Assembly: GCF_008727875.1 (NCBI RefSeq)
Contig: NZ_VTWS01000002.1
Coordinates: 124,001-188,000, forward strand
DNA from: Larkinella humicola
Lineage (GTDB): Bacteria; Bacteroidota; Bacteroidia; Cytophagales; Spirosomataceae
DNA length: 64,000 nucleotides
Direction: 5' to 3'
Under the pieces are notes generated by a model. The model was not told the origin of the DNA. It saw only the letters and a list, made by a program, of their open reading frames with translations, and ran no database searches. Of the stretch, positions 1-9,105 are shown in pieces (positions within the stretch are counted from its first letter, which is position 1; every line of letters starts with the position of its first letter). Both the position numbers and the translations under genes were made by a program.

Positions 1-458
<458 letters not shown>

Positions 459-715
459 TCAGTATAGATCCGTTTTACGGAATTGTTATAAGAAATGCGG
501 TTAAAAGGACGATTTCGAATAGTAAAAATACAAATTTTTCGGGTCATTTCCTAGCCCCGTTCAGCCTAACGTATAAATATACCTACAAAACAATGGACAG
601 CAAAATTTTGTGTTTACGAATAGCGGTAAAAATGATCGTGAATTCGCATTTTTAAAACTAAACCAATCCCTTTTTCGTCTATCTAAAGGGAACATCCATC
701 AAGCATAGCAAGTAC

Positions 716-1336
716 ATGAGAAAATTGTTGTTTTTCGTAGCCATTTCTGCCTTCGCACTGACCTTCAGCCAATGCAGCGTCAACCGCCAGATTACGCAGG
801 CCAAAGCCCTGGGCGATTGCAAATTCAATATCACATCGGCCGACAGCGTTTACCTGTCCGGCATCGACATTCGGAAACTGAAAAACCTGGAAGATCTGAA
901 TCCCATGAAGTATCCGCAACTGGCCACGGGATTCATGACCAAAAGCATTCCGCTGAGCGCCCGCATCAACATCGACATCACCAACCCGACCAACAAAACG
1001 GCGGCTATCGACCAGTTAGAGTATAAAATCATGCTGGCTGAACAGGAACTGTTCAACGGTTTTGTCAACCAGCGCATTGAAGTAGCCCCCGGTGGCGGCT
1101 CGACGCGCGTTCCGATCAAACTGAACGCCAATGCCTACAAACTGATGACCGACGAAAAAACCCGCGATGCATTCACGGACCTGGTCCGGAACATGAGCGG
1201 ATCGAACAGCGCCAAACCATCGACACTGACGATCAAAATCAAGCCGACCCTCGCGCTGGGGAATAAGAAAGTCAACTATCCCGGTTACATCACGATCGAC
1301 AAGGAAATGACGAATAAGATTCTTTTGGGGCAATAA
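716..1336 (+). CDS. LEA14-like lipoprotein, function unknown
   Basis: This is a 206-residue exported protein. It has an N-terminal hydrophobic signal (residues 3-18) ending in FSQC, so Cys20 could be lipidated, although Gln at -1 is a relaxed lipobox. The body alternates beta strands with a segment (SARINIDITNPTNKTAAIDQLEYKI) that resembles the LEA14/WHy-type immunoglobulin-like fold, in which a repeated 'N-P' turn precedes a strand. That assignment is by eye and not certain. It stands alone, divergent from gyrB across a 266-base gap. It converges on the LytTR regulator, with a strong hairpin between them. No catalytic motif is visible. Confidence 0.8.
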   Translation: MRKLLFFVAISAFALTFSQCSVNRQITQAKALGDCKFNITSADSVYLSGIDIRKLKNLEDLNPMKYPQLATGFMTKSIPLSARINIDITNPTNKTAAIDQLEYKIMLAEQELFNGFVNQRIEVAPGGGSTRVPIKLNANAYKLMTDEKTRDAFTDLVRNMSGSNSAKPSTLTIKIKPTLALGNKKVNYPGYITIDKEMTNKILLGQ

Positions 1337-1341
1337 TTACC

Positions 1342-1433
1342 AATATCGAACACTGAATATTGAATAACGAATATCGAAATCATGCCTGCACCGTACTTCG
1401 ATATTCGCTATTCAATATTCAGTGTTCGATATT
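1342..1433. repeat. Long inverted repeat between convergent genes
   Basis: The arms are 1342-1378 and 1397-1433, 37 bases each and complementary at 36 of 37 positions, with an 18-base loop. The arms are AT-rich and built from repeated words such as 'ttcgatatt' and 'ttcaatatt'. A further degraded copy of the same words follows to about 1465. The element starts five bases after the stop of the lipoprotein gene and ends shortly before the stop of the LytTR gene, so it may end transcription in both directions. It lacks the GC stem plus U tract of a standard terminator. Confidence 0.85.
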
Positions 1434-1470
1434 CAATTTTCAATGTTATTCAATATTCCGTGTTCGTTCC

Positions 1471-2277
1471 TTACAAAGAATAGCTTTCCTCAACTTTCCA
1501 GACATTACTCGCATAAATCAGCAGCTCGCGGACGCGGTGGCCAAGGACGAGACGGCATTTGGGCCGGGTGCCTTTTTCGAGGTAGCTGATGGCTTCCCGG
1601 TTCAGGATGTGGCTTTTCCCGATCCGGATGAAATGATCCGGTGGCAAAAGTTTTTCGAGCGCATCGAGCGTTAGATTCGGGATGTTGAGGTGTTCCTGCC
1701 TGGAGCAATACACATTGATCTGCTTGTTGGCCGATTCGCAGTACATGATGTCGGCGACCTCGATGCGGTGGAGCGCCACCGAATTCTGAAACGTCAGAAA
1801 CCGCGGGCCCGGCAAAACCGCCGAGTCCGGGTTCTGGCTGAATGCCTTTTCCAGCTGAGCCGTCAGCTCAAGTTCATGCTCTTTGTCGGCTTTCCACTTG
1901 TGGTAAAACAGCCGAACCTTTTCTTTCAATATCAGCGGATCGATGGGCTTTACCACGAAATCCGAGTGCAGATGCGGGGCGGCTTTTTGAACCGCCGTGA
2001 GCGCATCGTCGGGATAGCCCGAAATGAAAATGACGCCGTAAAACTGCTGCTGCAACGTAAGCTCATCCAGCAATTCAAAACCACTGCGGATGGGCATCTT
2101 GATGTCCAGAAAAATCAGGTCCGGTTTCTGTTCCGCAATCAGATCCAGTCCCTCCGTCACATTACCGGCTTCGCCCACCACGCATACTTCCGGCACGGAG
2201 GAGAGCATGCTGCGCAATGTTCGCCGGACCGGCAATTCGTCGTCAATAATGACCGATCGTACCATCAATGTATTCAT
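1471..2277 (-). CDS. LytTR-family response regulator
   Basis: This is a two-component response regulator of 268 residues. The receiver domain covers about residues 7-125, with acidic pocket D12-D13, phospho-acceptor Asp58 in FLDIKMP and the conserved Lys in VVKPID. A linker leads to a LytTR DNA-binding domain at about 165-262 (IMYCESANKQINVY, HFIRIGKSHILN). It starts 24 bases after the stop of the propeller sensor kinase on the same strand, so the two form a cognate pair. LytTR proteins bind pairs of short direct repeats in target promoters; the targets are unknown here. A second Met at residue 5 is an alternative start. Confidence 0.95.
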   Translation of the reverse strand: MNTLMVRSVIIDDELPVRRTLRSMLSSVPEVCVVGEAGNVTEGLDLIAEQKPDLIFLDIKMPIRSGFELLDELTLQQQFYGVIFISGYPDDALTAVQKAAPHLHSDFVVKPIDPLILKEKVRLFYHKWKADKEHELELTAQLEKAFSQNPDSAVLPGPRFLTFQNSVALHRIEVADIMYCESANKQINVYCSRQEHLNIPNLTLDALEKLLPPDHFIRIGKSHILNREAISYLEKGTRPKCRLVLGHRVRELLIYASNVWKVEESYSL

Positions 2278-2301
2278 AGCGAGTCGTTTAAAAGAGAGAA
2301 A

Positions 2302-5300
2302 TCATACCCGTTCGTCAGAGTCGGCCGCATGTTCTTCCGGAGGCAAAACCGGGTGGAGCGGTAAAATGGCTTCCAGCCGAACCCCTGAAACCCCGGTTTC
2401 AGGGGCCGTCAAATCGGTTACGTGCTGCGAACTTTTTAATGCGTTATACTGGTTAAGCTGGTCGAAAACCGCCTGGTTGATGGTCAGCCCCCGGCCCGTG
2501 CTCCGGCGCCGGTATTGCCGGGCTTTCACCAGCCCTACCCCATCGTCTTCCACCCTGATTCGCAGACAACCTGCTGACTGGCAAACTTCAATGCAAACGG
2601 TTCCGCCTTTGGGTTTGTGTTCCAGCCCGTGTTTAATGGCGTTGGAAACGTAGCCCTGAATCAGCATTTTGGGCAGGTTGGTCTCCATCGGAATGCCTTC
2701 GCACACGGTGATTGTAAACTGAATCCGGTCGCCAAACCGCAACTTTTCCAGATCCAGGTAATTCCGCACAAACTCCAGTTCCTCCTGAAGCGTCCAGAAA
2801 ACCCGGCTGCGGGTCATCAACTGATTCCGGAAAATGGAGCCAAATTTGGCCAGATAACTCACCACCGTGTCCGGGTCCGACTCGTAGGTAATCGACTGAA
2901 TGGCGGTCAGGAAATTGGCGACAAAATGCGGATCGATCTGATTCGTAATGGCTTTCACCTCCAGTAAGGCCCGCTTCCGGCTGGCTTCGGCCAGTTGGCG
3001 CCGGATTTCCGACTCCTGTTTTTCCCGGTTGGCGGCTTCCACTTCCAGCTGCGCCACCCGTCGCTGAATCTGAAGCTGTTTCAACCGGCGTTGCGCCAGC
3101 ACCCGCACCTGCCGCAACCGCCCGTAAAACAGCGCACCCACCACCAGAACAATCACCAGCGTTCGAAACCCCCAGGTGGCATACCAGGGGGGAGCAATGC
3201 GAAATTCCTGCGCAATGGGTGCGGTATTCCACAGGCCTTCGGCGCGCAACACCTGAAGGGTCAGTCGGTAGGAGCCGTCGCCCAGGTTTTGCAGGGTGAA
3301 CGAATTTTCACGGATCGGCTTCGACCACTCGGGGGTTGTTGGGTTGCCGTCCAGGCGTTCCAGGAGGTACTGATATGTCGTACTCGCCAGTAAATCCGTG
3401 CCATCGGTTTTCCGGAGTTGAACTTCCAGGTCATTTTCGCTGGATTTAAACGCCATTCCGCCCGTTTGCGTTTCCACCACCCGACCCGACCTCATATCCC
3501 GAAATGCCTGAATCCGGGTTGGCACCGGTTTTAACAACTGAAAAAGCCGCTTTTCCGAAATCATCATCATGCGGTCACGCGTGGCAACCCACAGGCGTCC
3601 GCGTGAATCGAGCAGAATACCATTGAAAATACACTGACTGCCACGAAATCCGTTTTCCCGGTCAAAATACGCGAGCCACTCTTCGCCCGTTTCATAAAAC
3701 CGCTCCATATCGAACACAAACAAGCCTTCCAGCGTCCCAATCAGCAGGAAACGCCCCATGGGTCGGCAATAGGTAATGGTTCGCTGGATGAAGCCGGGAG
3801 CGATCCGCCGGTATGTTTTATAATCGTGCAACCAGAGCCCATCCCCCGTCGAGAGCCACAGGTTTCCGCGTTTATCACGCCGGACTTCGGCCACCGTCTT
3901 GGCTGGTAACCCCTTGTTTTTTGAGGTAAGCTGCCGAAAGGATCGGCCAACACCATCCCACAGCAGCGTTTTATTTAAACCGGAAATCCAGAAACGCCCG
4001 AATCGGTCGGTTTCGATGTTTTCATACTGGTCGGGCGGCATCGCCACCACGTCCAGGAGTGCCAGCGTCCGGCGGTTGTAAATGAATAAATCCGTGTTGG
4101 AAACCACCAGATAGCGGTTTCGACGGACATCGTCGTAAAAACCCAACGGCAGCGTAGCCGTATCGGAACCCGGCAACCGACGGAAATCCCGGCCGTCGAA
4201 GCGGAAAACGCCTTTTTTGGGTTCGGCCACCAGAATGATGTTTCCGTCGGCATCCATCCGACTTGCGGGCTGAAAATAATCGGCGAGCATCGATTTACGA
4301 TACGTCCGGTCGGCCACAATGCCTTTATTAGTCAGGCGACTTAGCCCTTTTCCCCAGGAGCCAAACCAGATGACGCCATTCCGGTCTTCGGCCACGTTGT
4401 TGGTTTCTTCCAGCCAGCCTTCCGAGTTGTCAAAATATTGCCAGCCACTCATTTTGATGTTGATCAGCCCATGATGCGCCGTGCCGACCCAAAGATCCCC
4501 CCGGTGATCGAACAGCAGCCGGTTGGCCGGTGACGAGCTGATGTGGGAGTTGGTCACCGTTTTGCCGTCATACCAGCAGATGTCGAGGTCACCCTTCGTT
4601 TTCTGAAAAGCCAGTTCGCCATTGAGGCCAATGGCACACAGCGATACTTCGGAAACCGGAACCGGCACGTCATACAATTTACTCACCGCCTGGTTTTCAA
4701 TCCGGTACACCGTCGCACCAGCCATGGCATACAGGCGACCCGCCGGATCGGTCAGCAACTGCGTCAAGGCTAGCCGGTCGGCCAGCAAGGTCAGGCGGTT
4801 GTTCTTCACTTCCCACAACCGGCCATCGTCGGTCAGCAGCAGAATCCGGCGATTGGGCCAATCGGTCAGGATGCCCCGAAACCGTTGTTCCGGATTGGTA
4901 AAAAACCGTCGGGTCACATCCTGCATCCGGTCTTTCTCCCAGCAATACAGCCGCTGGCCAACATTCCCCGGTTCCGTTCGGGCGGCAAACCACAGCTTGT
5001 TTTCGTGGTCGGCGGTCATAAAAACCACTTGCTGCCGGGGTTCCTTCCGGCCGTAGTTGACCGAAAATTCCTTGATAGTCAGTCCTGTTGTGGTGATGTC
5101 GTTCATCCGGAACAGGCGGTTTCCCGCACAGGCCCACACCGTTCCGTCGGGCGCATCGGTCAGATTGTCGCCCCCGTCCGGCAAGGCCGGAATTTGGCGC
5201 TGGTTGATAATCGGAGGAACGCCGTTGAAATAATTGAGTCCAAAATACGTGCCGATCCAGATTCTGCCGACGCGGTCCTGATACAAACCCGACACATAGA

Positions 5301-5442
5301 CGTACGACAAACCGTCGTAGACGCCGTAGGTTCGGTCGGAAAATTGCTGGGCCACGCCCACGCCCGTCCAACCGCAACTCACCAATCCGATCAAAAGCCG
5401 GATCAGGCCATAGTTTCGCTGAAAGAGCAGGTAAACAGGCAT
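2302..5442 (-). CDS. Propeller sensor histidine kinase (His_kinase family)
   Basis: This is a large membrane sensor of about 1046 residues. The ATG at 5442 is chosen because it begins a signal sequence (about residues 5-34 ending VGVAQQ); the open frame extends upstream only to a TTG. Many 'two-component regulator propeller' repeats follow (GRIWIGTYFGL, GVIWFGSWGKG, GNLWLSTGDGL, GRLWVATRDR), then a Y_Y_Y-type domain (SYRLTLQVLRAEG), a transmembrane helix at about 757-774, a coiled coil, and a His_kinase/HATPase core with His839 in the motif IDPHF and the N box NAIKHGL. The usual NPHF reads DPHF here. It is presumably co-transcribed with the LytTR gene downstream. Such sensors commonly detect extracellular polysaccharide or envelope signals, but the ligand cannot be read from the sequence. 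Confidence 0.93.
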   Translation of the reverse strand: MPVYLLFQRNYGLIRLLIGLVSCGWTGVGVAQQFSDRTYGVYDGLSYVYVSGLYQDRVGRIWIGTYFGLNYFNGVPPIINQRQIPALPDGGDNLTDAPDGTVWACAGNRLFRMNDITTTGLTIKEFSVNYGRKEPRQQVVFMTADHENKLWFAARTEPGNVGQRLYCWEKDRMQDVTRRFFTNPEQRFRGILTDWPNRRILLLTDDGRLWEVKNNRLTLLADRLALTQLLTDPAGRLYAMAGATVYRIENQAVSKLYDVPVPVSEVSLCAIGLNGELAFQKTKGDLDICWYDGKTVTNSHISSSPANRLLFDHRGDLWVGTAHHGLINIKMSGWQYFDNSEGWLEETNNVAEDRNGVIWFGSWGKGLSRLTNKGIVADRTYRKSMLADYFQPASRMDADGNIILVAEPKKGVFRFDGRDFRRLPGSDTATLPLGFYDDVRRNRYLVVSNTDLFIYNRRTLALLDVVAMPPDQYENIETDRFGRFWISGLNKTLLWDGVGRSFRQLTSKNKGLPAKTVAEVRRDKRGNLWLSTGDGLWLHDYKTYRRIAPGFIQRTITYCRPMGRFLLIGTLEGLFVFDMERFYETGEEWLAYFDRENGFRGSQCIFNGILLDSRGRLWVATRDRMMMISEKRLFQLLKPVPTRIQAFRDMRSGRVVETQTGGMAFKSSENDLEVQLRKTDGTDLLASTTYQYLLERLDGNPTTPEWSKPIRENSFTLQNLGDGSYRLTLQVLRAEGLWNTAPIAQEFRIAPPWYATWGFRTLVIVLVVGALFYGRLRQVRVLAQRRLKQLQIQRRVAQLEVEAANREKQESEIRRQLAEASRKRALLEVKAITNQIDPHFVANFLTAIQSITYESDPDTVVSYLAKFGSIFRNQLMTRSRVFWTLQEELEFVRNYLDLEKLRFGDRIQFTITVCEGIPMETNLPKMLIQGYVSNAIKHGLEHKPKGGTVCIEVCQSAGCLRIRVEDDGVGLVKARQYRRRSTGRGLTINQAVFDQLNQYNALKSSQHVTDLTAPETGVSGVRLEAILPLHPVLPPEEHAADSDERV

Positions 5443-5579
5443 TGTGATGGAATAGAATGATGACAATCAAGGTACAAAGGATGTCGCGGTATCACAATGG
5501 GGAGTGAACCTGAACCGATGAAAATGGCTTTTGGACGCTCATAACGAACCGATCACTTCCTATGATTTTTCAGATTTAT

Positions 5580-5629
5580 CCGAAAACCAGACAAGCCACA
5601 CTACGCAGTATGGCTTGTCTGGTTTTCGG
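5580..5629. repeat. Perfect 19-bp inverted repeat, probable terminator
   Basis: The arms at 5580-5598 and 5611-5629 are perfectly complementary over 19 bases with a 12-base loop. The loop could pair a further three bases. It lies 60 bases past the stop of the small lipoprotein gene (minus strand) and upstream of the sensor kinase gene. The stem contains a T-rich segment, but no U tract follows on either strand. A terminator insulating the two minus-strand genes is the likely role. Confidence 0.75.
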
Positions 5630-5688
5630 GTGTGGATAAAAACGATGGGTACGCGGTATCACGAGGCATTGAAAGGCACGATTGACGC

Positions 5689-6069
5689 TTACAGATCGGA
5701 GGTCAGGCGGGTTCTTTTGCAACTGCCCACCTCAAACCGCACCGAACTCGACCATTTGGTCACCTGCTTGCCATTCAGCGTTGCGACCGCATCGAGCGAG
5801 TAACTGCCAACCGGTCGACTGATGTTCAGAACGACACCCGCCGTTTCAGACCCGCAGGGCGGCACACTTTGCTGGGTCGTGGCCAGATACGGTTTGGAGA
5901 GCAATCCAACGGTTTTTCCGTCCAGTTTCACTTCGACCTGGTCAAACTTTGAAGCCGACAGGCTGGTGTAAATCAGATAAGAGCCTAAATCCTCCGGTTT
6001 TATCTCGTTGGAATCTTTACAGCTAACAACGGCAAGGAGCGTAGCAAGTGCTAAAACATTTTTTTTCAT
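5689..6069 (-). CDS. Small lipoprotein, function unknown
   Basis: This 126-residue protein has a short signal peptide (MKKNVLALATLLAVVSC) and a good lipobox with Cys17. The lipidated N-terminus followed by acidic residues (KDSNE) suggests export toward the outer membrane or surface. The remainder is predicted mostly beta with no recognised domain. It has two further Cys residues (in PPCGS and VGSCK) that could form a disulfide. It is flanked by inverted repeats at both ends and appears to be transcribed alone. No homologous family was recognised by eye. Confidence 0.75.
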   Translation of the reverse strand: MKKNVLALATLLAVVSCKDSNEIKPEDLGSYLIYTSLSASKFDQVEVKLDGKTVGLLSKPYLATTQQSVPPCGSETAGVVLNISRPVGSYSLDAVATLNGKQVTKWSSSVRFEVGSCKRTRLTSDL

Positions 6070-6090
6070 GGCAGTAGTACATGTTGTTGG

Positions 6091-6114
6091 TGATTAATGA
6101 GTCAAAATTAATCA
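6091..6114 (-). promoter_or_regulatory. Putative -7 box inside a palindromic operator-like site
   Basis: On the minus strand 6110-6103 reads TAATTTTG, matching the Bacteroidetes -7 consensus TAnnTTTG, about 34 bases before the lipoprotein ATG. The half-sites TGATTAAT (6091-6098) and ATTAATCA (6107-6114) form a perfect 8-bp inverted repeat that overlaps the box, which could be a repressor site. No TTG was seen at the expected -33 distance. Confidence 0.4.
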
Positions 6115-6210
6115 CCACCGCCCGCGGAATCGGGTAATGCCATACCAACCAGACGAATAGCTACTTACAGCCGATGAAAGGGAGAAACGAAGCGATGTAT
6201 TATTGAACGG

Positions 6211-6302
6211 TTAAGAGTGATGAGGGATGAGTTAAGAGTGATGAGTTAAGAGTTGGCTGACGCATTCCATTTAATTCTTCATTCTTAACTCTTAACTCTT
6301 AA
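6211..6302. repeat. Inverted repeat made of TTAAGAGT words
   Basis: The left half (6211-6255) carries three or four copies of 'gttaagagt' interleaved with 'gatgag'. The right half (about 6272-6302) carries the complement 'aactctta' twice or more. It begins directly at the stop codon of the M23-like gene on the minus strand. Several pairing registers are possible, so a single hairpin cannot be assigned. It probably acts as a transcript 3' end. Confidence 0.65.
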
Positions 6303-7094
6303 TTAATTAAAGTTCCTGGCGGTTAACAGCCACGCGTAGGGGTTTTGGGGTTGTGGGAGTCCATCTGCCTGGAGTTGCAGGTACATGATGTGCAGATGCG
6401 TAGGCGAACGGGTTGCGTAGGCGTTGAAACCCGTGCGGCCTACTTCGCTAATCTTTTGCCCCGATTGTACCCAGTCGCCCGGGCGAACCACAATGGCGTT
6501 GTTGTGGGCGTAATACCACAAGCCGTCGAGAATGGGGTCATAGATCCAGATCCAGTTGCCCCCCCGGTATTCCTGCCCCGGCGTCCAGGCGGTTTCGATG
6601 GCCAGCACCACCCCGCTGGTCATCGCCAGCACATCGGCCGGGCGGTCGGTGTTGTCGTCGATGCAGTCCTGGTTGCGGTCGGAGATAAAAATGTCCTGCG
6701 CGGGGTGGCTGCCGCGAACGTTGTAATCGAATAAATCGAAGCCCCTGGCCCGGTAGCCTTCCCCATGTGAACCGCCAATGGCGTCGGGGGAGTAGTTACG
6801 GAGCGGGAATGAAAAATAAGCCGTTCGAAGAATGCTGTCGCGTCGGGCACTGTCGAGCCGGAAGGGTTCGGCAGTACGGAATTTGCCGCGCAGGCCAAAC
6901 ATAATGTCACTAAAGAATTTCCGGGCCGAGTCCGGCAGCACGCTCTCCTCCCGAATCTGGGTGTAAAGCCGCTGAAACTGATAACACATCGAATCGACCG
7001 GCGGAATGTCGGACCCGGCCCAGGCCACGGTTTGCGACGAAGCTGAATTTGACAATCCAATCCACAAAGCGCTTAGGACGCCGATCCACCGCAT
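6303..7094 (-). CDS. M23-family-like secreted peptidase
   Basis: This 263-residue protein is built like lysostaphin-type (M23) endopeptidases. The start at 7094 is preferred over 7163 because it begins a proper signal peptide ending near SNSASSQT. The catalytic region is C-terminal: GSHPAQDIFI supplies the His and Asp zinc ligands and the HLHIM motif supplies the second His pair. Between them, VLAMTSGVVLAIE and GDWVQSGQKISEVGRTG match the beta core of the fold. An insert RNQDCIDDNTDRP between the His-x4-Asp and the core is unusual. Murein hydrolysis is probable but the substrate is not shown. It stands alone in front of the two barrel genes. Confidence 0.8.
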   Translation of the reverse strand: MRWIGVLSALWIGLSNSASSQTVAWAGSDIPPVDSMCYQFQRLYTQIREESVLPDSARKFFSDIMFGLRGKFRTAEPFRLDSARRDSILRTAYFSFPLRNYSPDAIGGSHGEGYRARGFDLFDYNVRGSHPAQDIFISDRNQDCIDDNTDRPADVLAMTSGVVLAIETAWTPGQEYRGGNWIWIYDPILDGLWYYAHNNAIVVRPGDWVQSGQKISEVGRTGFNAYATRSPTHLHIMYLQLQADGLPQPQNPYAWLLTARNFN

Positions 7095-7179
7095 AGTTTC
7101 CCAAAATCCTGATTTCACAATAACGAGTTGTATTCGATCCGTATGAAGGCCGAAAATACGCAAAAAGTCCCGAATGTGG

Positions 7180-7890
7180 TTATTCAGGGCACGTAATCCG
7201 GTAGAAACGGTAGGTCAACGTGACGCCGAGGTAGGTGTACGTATCCTTTGAATCAGGGTTCCCGTTCCGTAATTTATCGGTATCGCTAAAGGTGTTTGGT
7301 CCGAAATTGTCCAGGTAATCGGAACCGGAAAACCGGGTTCCATACTCCAGCCCCAGGCTCCAGGGTCGTTTAAATTCGTATTTCACACCCACGCCCAGTG
7401 GGAAATTGAAGAGCGACTTTCGCTGATAGCCCGGACTCTGGGGATTGGGCTTAAAGGTGAACAATCCCAGTCCGCCAAATACGTAGGGCGTCCAGTTTTT
7501 CACCTTCCGCTGGCTGGCATAATTCAGGAAATTGTATTCCATCAACACGTTCAGTTCCCGAATCGAAGTCTTAAACGACAGATCGCGCGCCTGTTGGAAC
7601 GGATCGTTAAACCGGCTGTCTTTCCCGGCAATCTGACCTAAACCGGCGTTGATCCGCACCGTAAACGGCTGACTAACGTTGTAGCGTACCAGCAAATTAC
7701 CGGCGGGCCGGATGTTTGCCGGAATCAGACTGGGGGCCAGATCACCCTTGTAGATCATCCCGCCCAGCCCCGCTCCCACTTCCCAGGTCGGAGTCGATTG
7801 TGCCGAAGCGCCGAAGCTTATCACCAGACTCAAAACCGTAAGAACACCGCAAGCCGCCCAAAAACGGCTGGCTGACTTGCGATCAGGCAT
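7180..7890 (-). CDS. Outer-membrane beta-barrel protein (DUF6089-like)
   Basis: This is a 236-residue exported barrel. The start at 7890 (MPDRKSASRFWAACG...) gives a clean signal peptide ending FGASAQ. The longer frame from 7947 would overlap the upstream gene by 19 bases and put a poor sequence before the signal. Amphipathic strands alternate along its length (WEVGAGLGGMIYKGDL, TPYVFGGLGLFTF, FPLGVGVKYEF, YTYLGVTLTYRFY) and it ends near an aromatic residue, as outer-membrane barrels do. It is a paralogue of the next upstream gene and is probably co-transcribed with it. DUF6089 proteins are common in Bacteroidetes near envelope genes; their role is not established. Confidence 0.85.
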   Translation of the reverse strand: MPDRKSASRFWAACGVLTVLSLVISFGASAQSTPTWEVGAGLGGMIYKGDLAPSLIPANIRPAGNLLVRYNVSQPFTVRINAGLGQIAGKDSRFNDPFQQARDLSFKTSIRELNVLMEYNFLNYASQRKVKNWTPYVFGGLGLFTFKPNPQSPGYQRKSLFNFPLGVGVKYEFKRPWSLGLEYGTRFSGSDYLDNFGPNTFSDTDKLRNGNPDSKDTYTYLGVTLTYRFYRITCPE

Positions 7891-7928
7891 CAGAAGAAAC
7901 GGATACGGACAGGGAGACAAAGGGTACT

Positions 7929-8918
7929 TTATTTGATCGGTGGGCATTTAATTCGTGGCGTCAGAACGTAATGTACCTGAAAGCTAATCGTCATGTAGCC
8001 GTCGTTGAAAACCCCGTCGGCCCCCCGCGTCGAATAAGCAGGATCAGAAGCCAGCACCCCCATGGGGTCGTTTGTGTTCAAATACTTTTGTAATTCAGCA
8101 ACGCGGTCGCCCCCTTTCCGGGCAGCGGTTGGCTCCAAACGGCGGTCGGACATCACCCGCGCCAGATCATCCTTCAGAATGGTCGGATCCGGATAGGCTC
8201 CACCGGCATCGTCCAGGTAATCACTGGTCGTATACCGGAATCCAATTTCACCGGCCAGACCAAACCGGTCGTTCAGTCGGTATTTCACCCCGAAGCCCAC
8301 CGGAATCGCCAGGGTTACCAGAGAATATGGTTTTACGCCGTTTTGTCCCTGCCCTTCTGTTCCCAGCGGCTGCAGTTTTACCCAGCGCTGTTCCGTGTCG
8401 TCGGGCGTGGTGCCGAAACCAACCGGGGTTCGGGCTTCCGGGCTGTGGGCAACAGCCGCAATACCCAAAAATACATACGGAGTCAGCTTAGCACGGTAAT
8501 TCGGATTGCGACCGTCCGGCACAAACTGATAAATCCCGGAGAGGGCAAATTCTTTCAGATCATTGCGAAAATGAAGGTTCCGGGCGTATTGAACAATCCC
8601 GGAGTTGAGGTCTTTGCGGTTGTACGTATAATCGTCGCCCGCGATTCGCGCCCAGGTAAACGAGGCACGCGCGGCCAGCCGGGGGGTAAAGTGTCGGGTA
8701 TACATGGCTCCGGCACTCCAGCGCATCATTAAAAATGTGGATTTAAGGGGTTTGCGATACCCGGCAATCTCGCCGTAATAGCTGGCGGTTCCCAGTCCCA
8801 ACCCCACTTCCGAATAAGGCACAAAGGGATTTCTGCCATTTTGCGCCTGTGCATCGACCGGTTGCAACGCCAGACAGGTGGCGGCAATCAAACTGGTAAT
8901 CAGTAGGTTATTCTTCAT
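7929..8918 (-). CDS. Outer-membrane beta-barrel protein (DUF6089-like), larger paralogue
   Basis: This 329-residue barrel starts at 8918, where MKNNLLITSLIAATCLALQ begins a signal peptide ending AQAQ; the frame open to 8993 is not needed. Strand-rich segments SEVGLGLGTASYYGEI, TPYVFLGIAAVAHS, IPVGFGVKYRLNDRFGLAGEIGFRYTTSDYLDD and FQVHYVLTP mirror those of the smaller neighbour, and both end with a Cys-Pro motif (IKCPPIK here, ITCPE there). An insertion of about 70 residues near the C-terminus accounts for the size difference. It sits just downstream of nadK and probably forms an operon with it. Confidence 0.86.
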   Translation of the reverse strand: MKNNLLITSLIAATCLALQPVDAQAQNGRNPFVPYSEVGLGLGTASYYGEIAGYRKPLKSTFLMMRWSAGAMYTRHFTPRLAARASFTWARIAGDDYTYNRKDLNSGIVQYARNLHFRNDLKEFALSGIYQFVPDGRNPNYRAKLTPYVFLGIAAVAHSPEARTPVGFGTTPDDTEQRWVKLQPLGTEGQGQNGVKPYSLVTLAIPVGFGVKYRLNDRFGLAGEIGFRYTTSDYLDDAGGAYPDPTILKDDLARVMSDRRLEPTAARKGGDRVAELQKYLNTNDPMGVLASDPAYSTRGADGVFNDGYMTISFQVHYVLTPRIKCPPIK

Positions 8919-9105
8919 GTTTCTTTGCTTACTACCGCACCGGAAAACCGGAGCCTCTGATTCATCGATCGGAGTTTTGACCGGTTTGGTCAATCTCCTC
9001 CTCTGAAACGCCCGTTTTTGGTATTTTATTGGGTCGCTTGGTAAAACTGTTGTGCATTCTGAGCGAAAGAAGGCTCCAGCACACGGTAAAGGTATTTTTA
9101 ATGGT

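Noticed and set aside
1505-1708. Antisense frames inside the LytTR gene, and similar frames throughout
   Set aside because: High-GC codons leave long open frames opposite real genes. These have no start context, no family and opposite composition.
5531-5803. Plus-strand frame of 90 codons
   Set aside because: It spans the perfect inverted repeat at 5580-5629 and then runs antisense to the lipoprotein gene at 5689, with no signal or family.
6211-6302. CRISPR-like array
   Set aside because: The short words repeat without spacers of constant length and form an inverted repeat. No cas gene is nearby.
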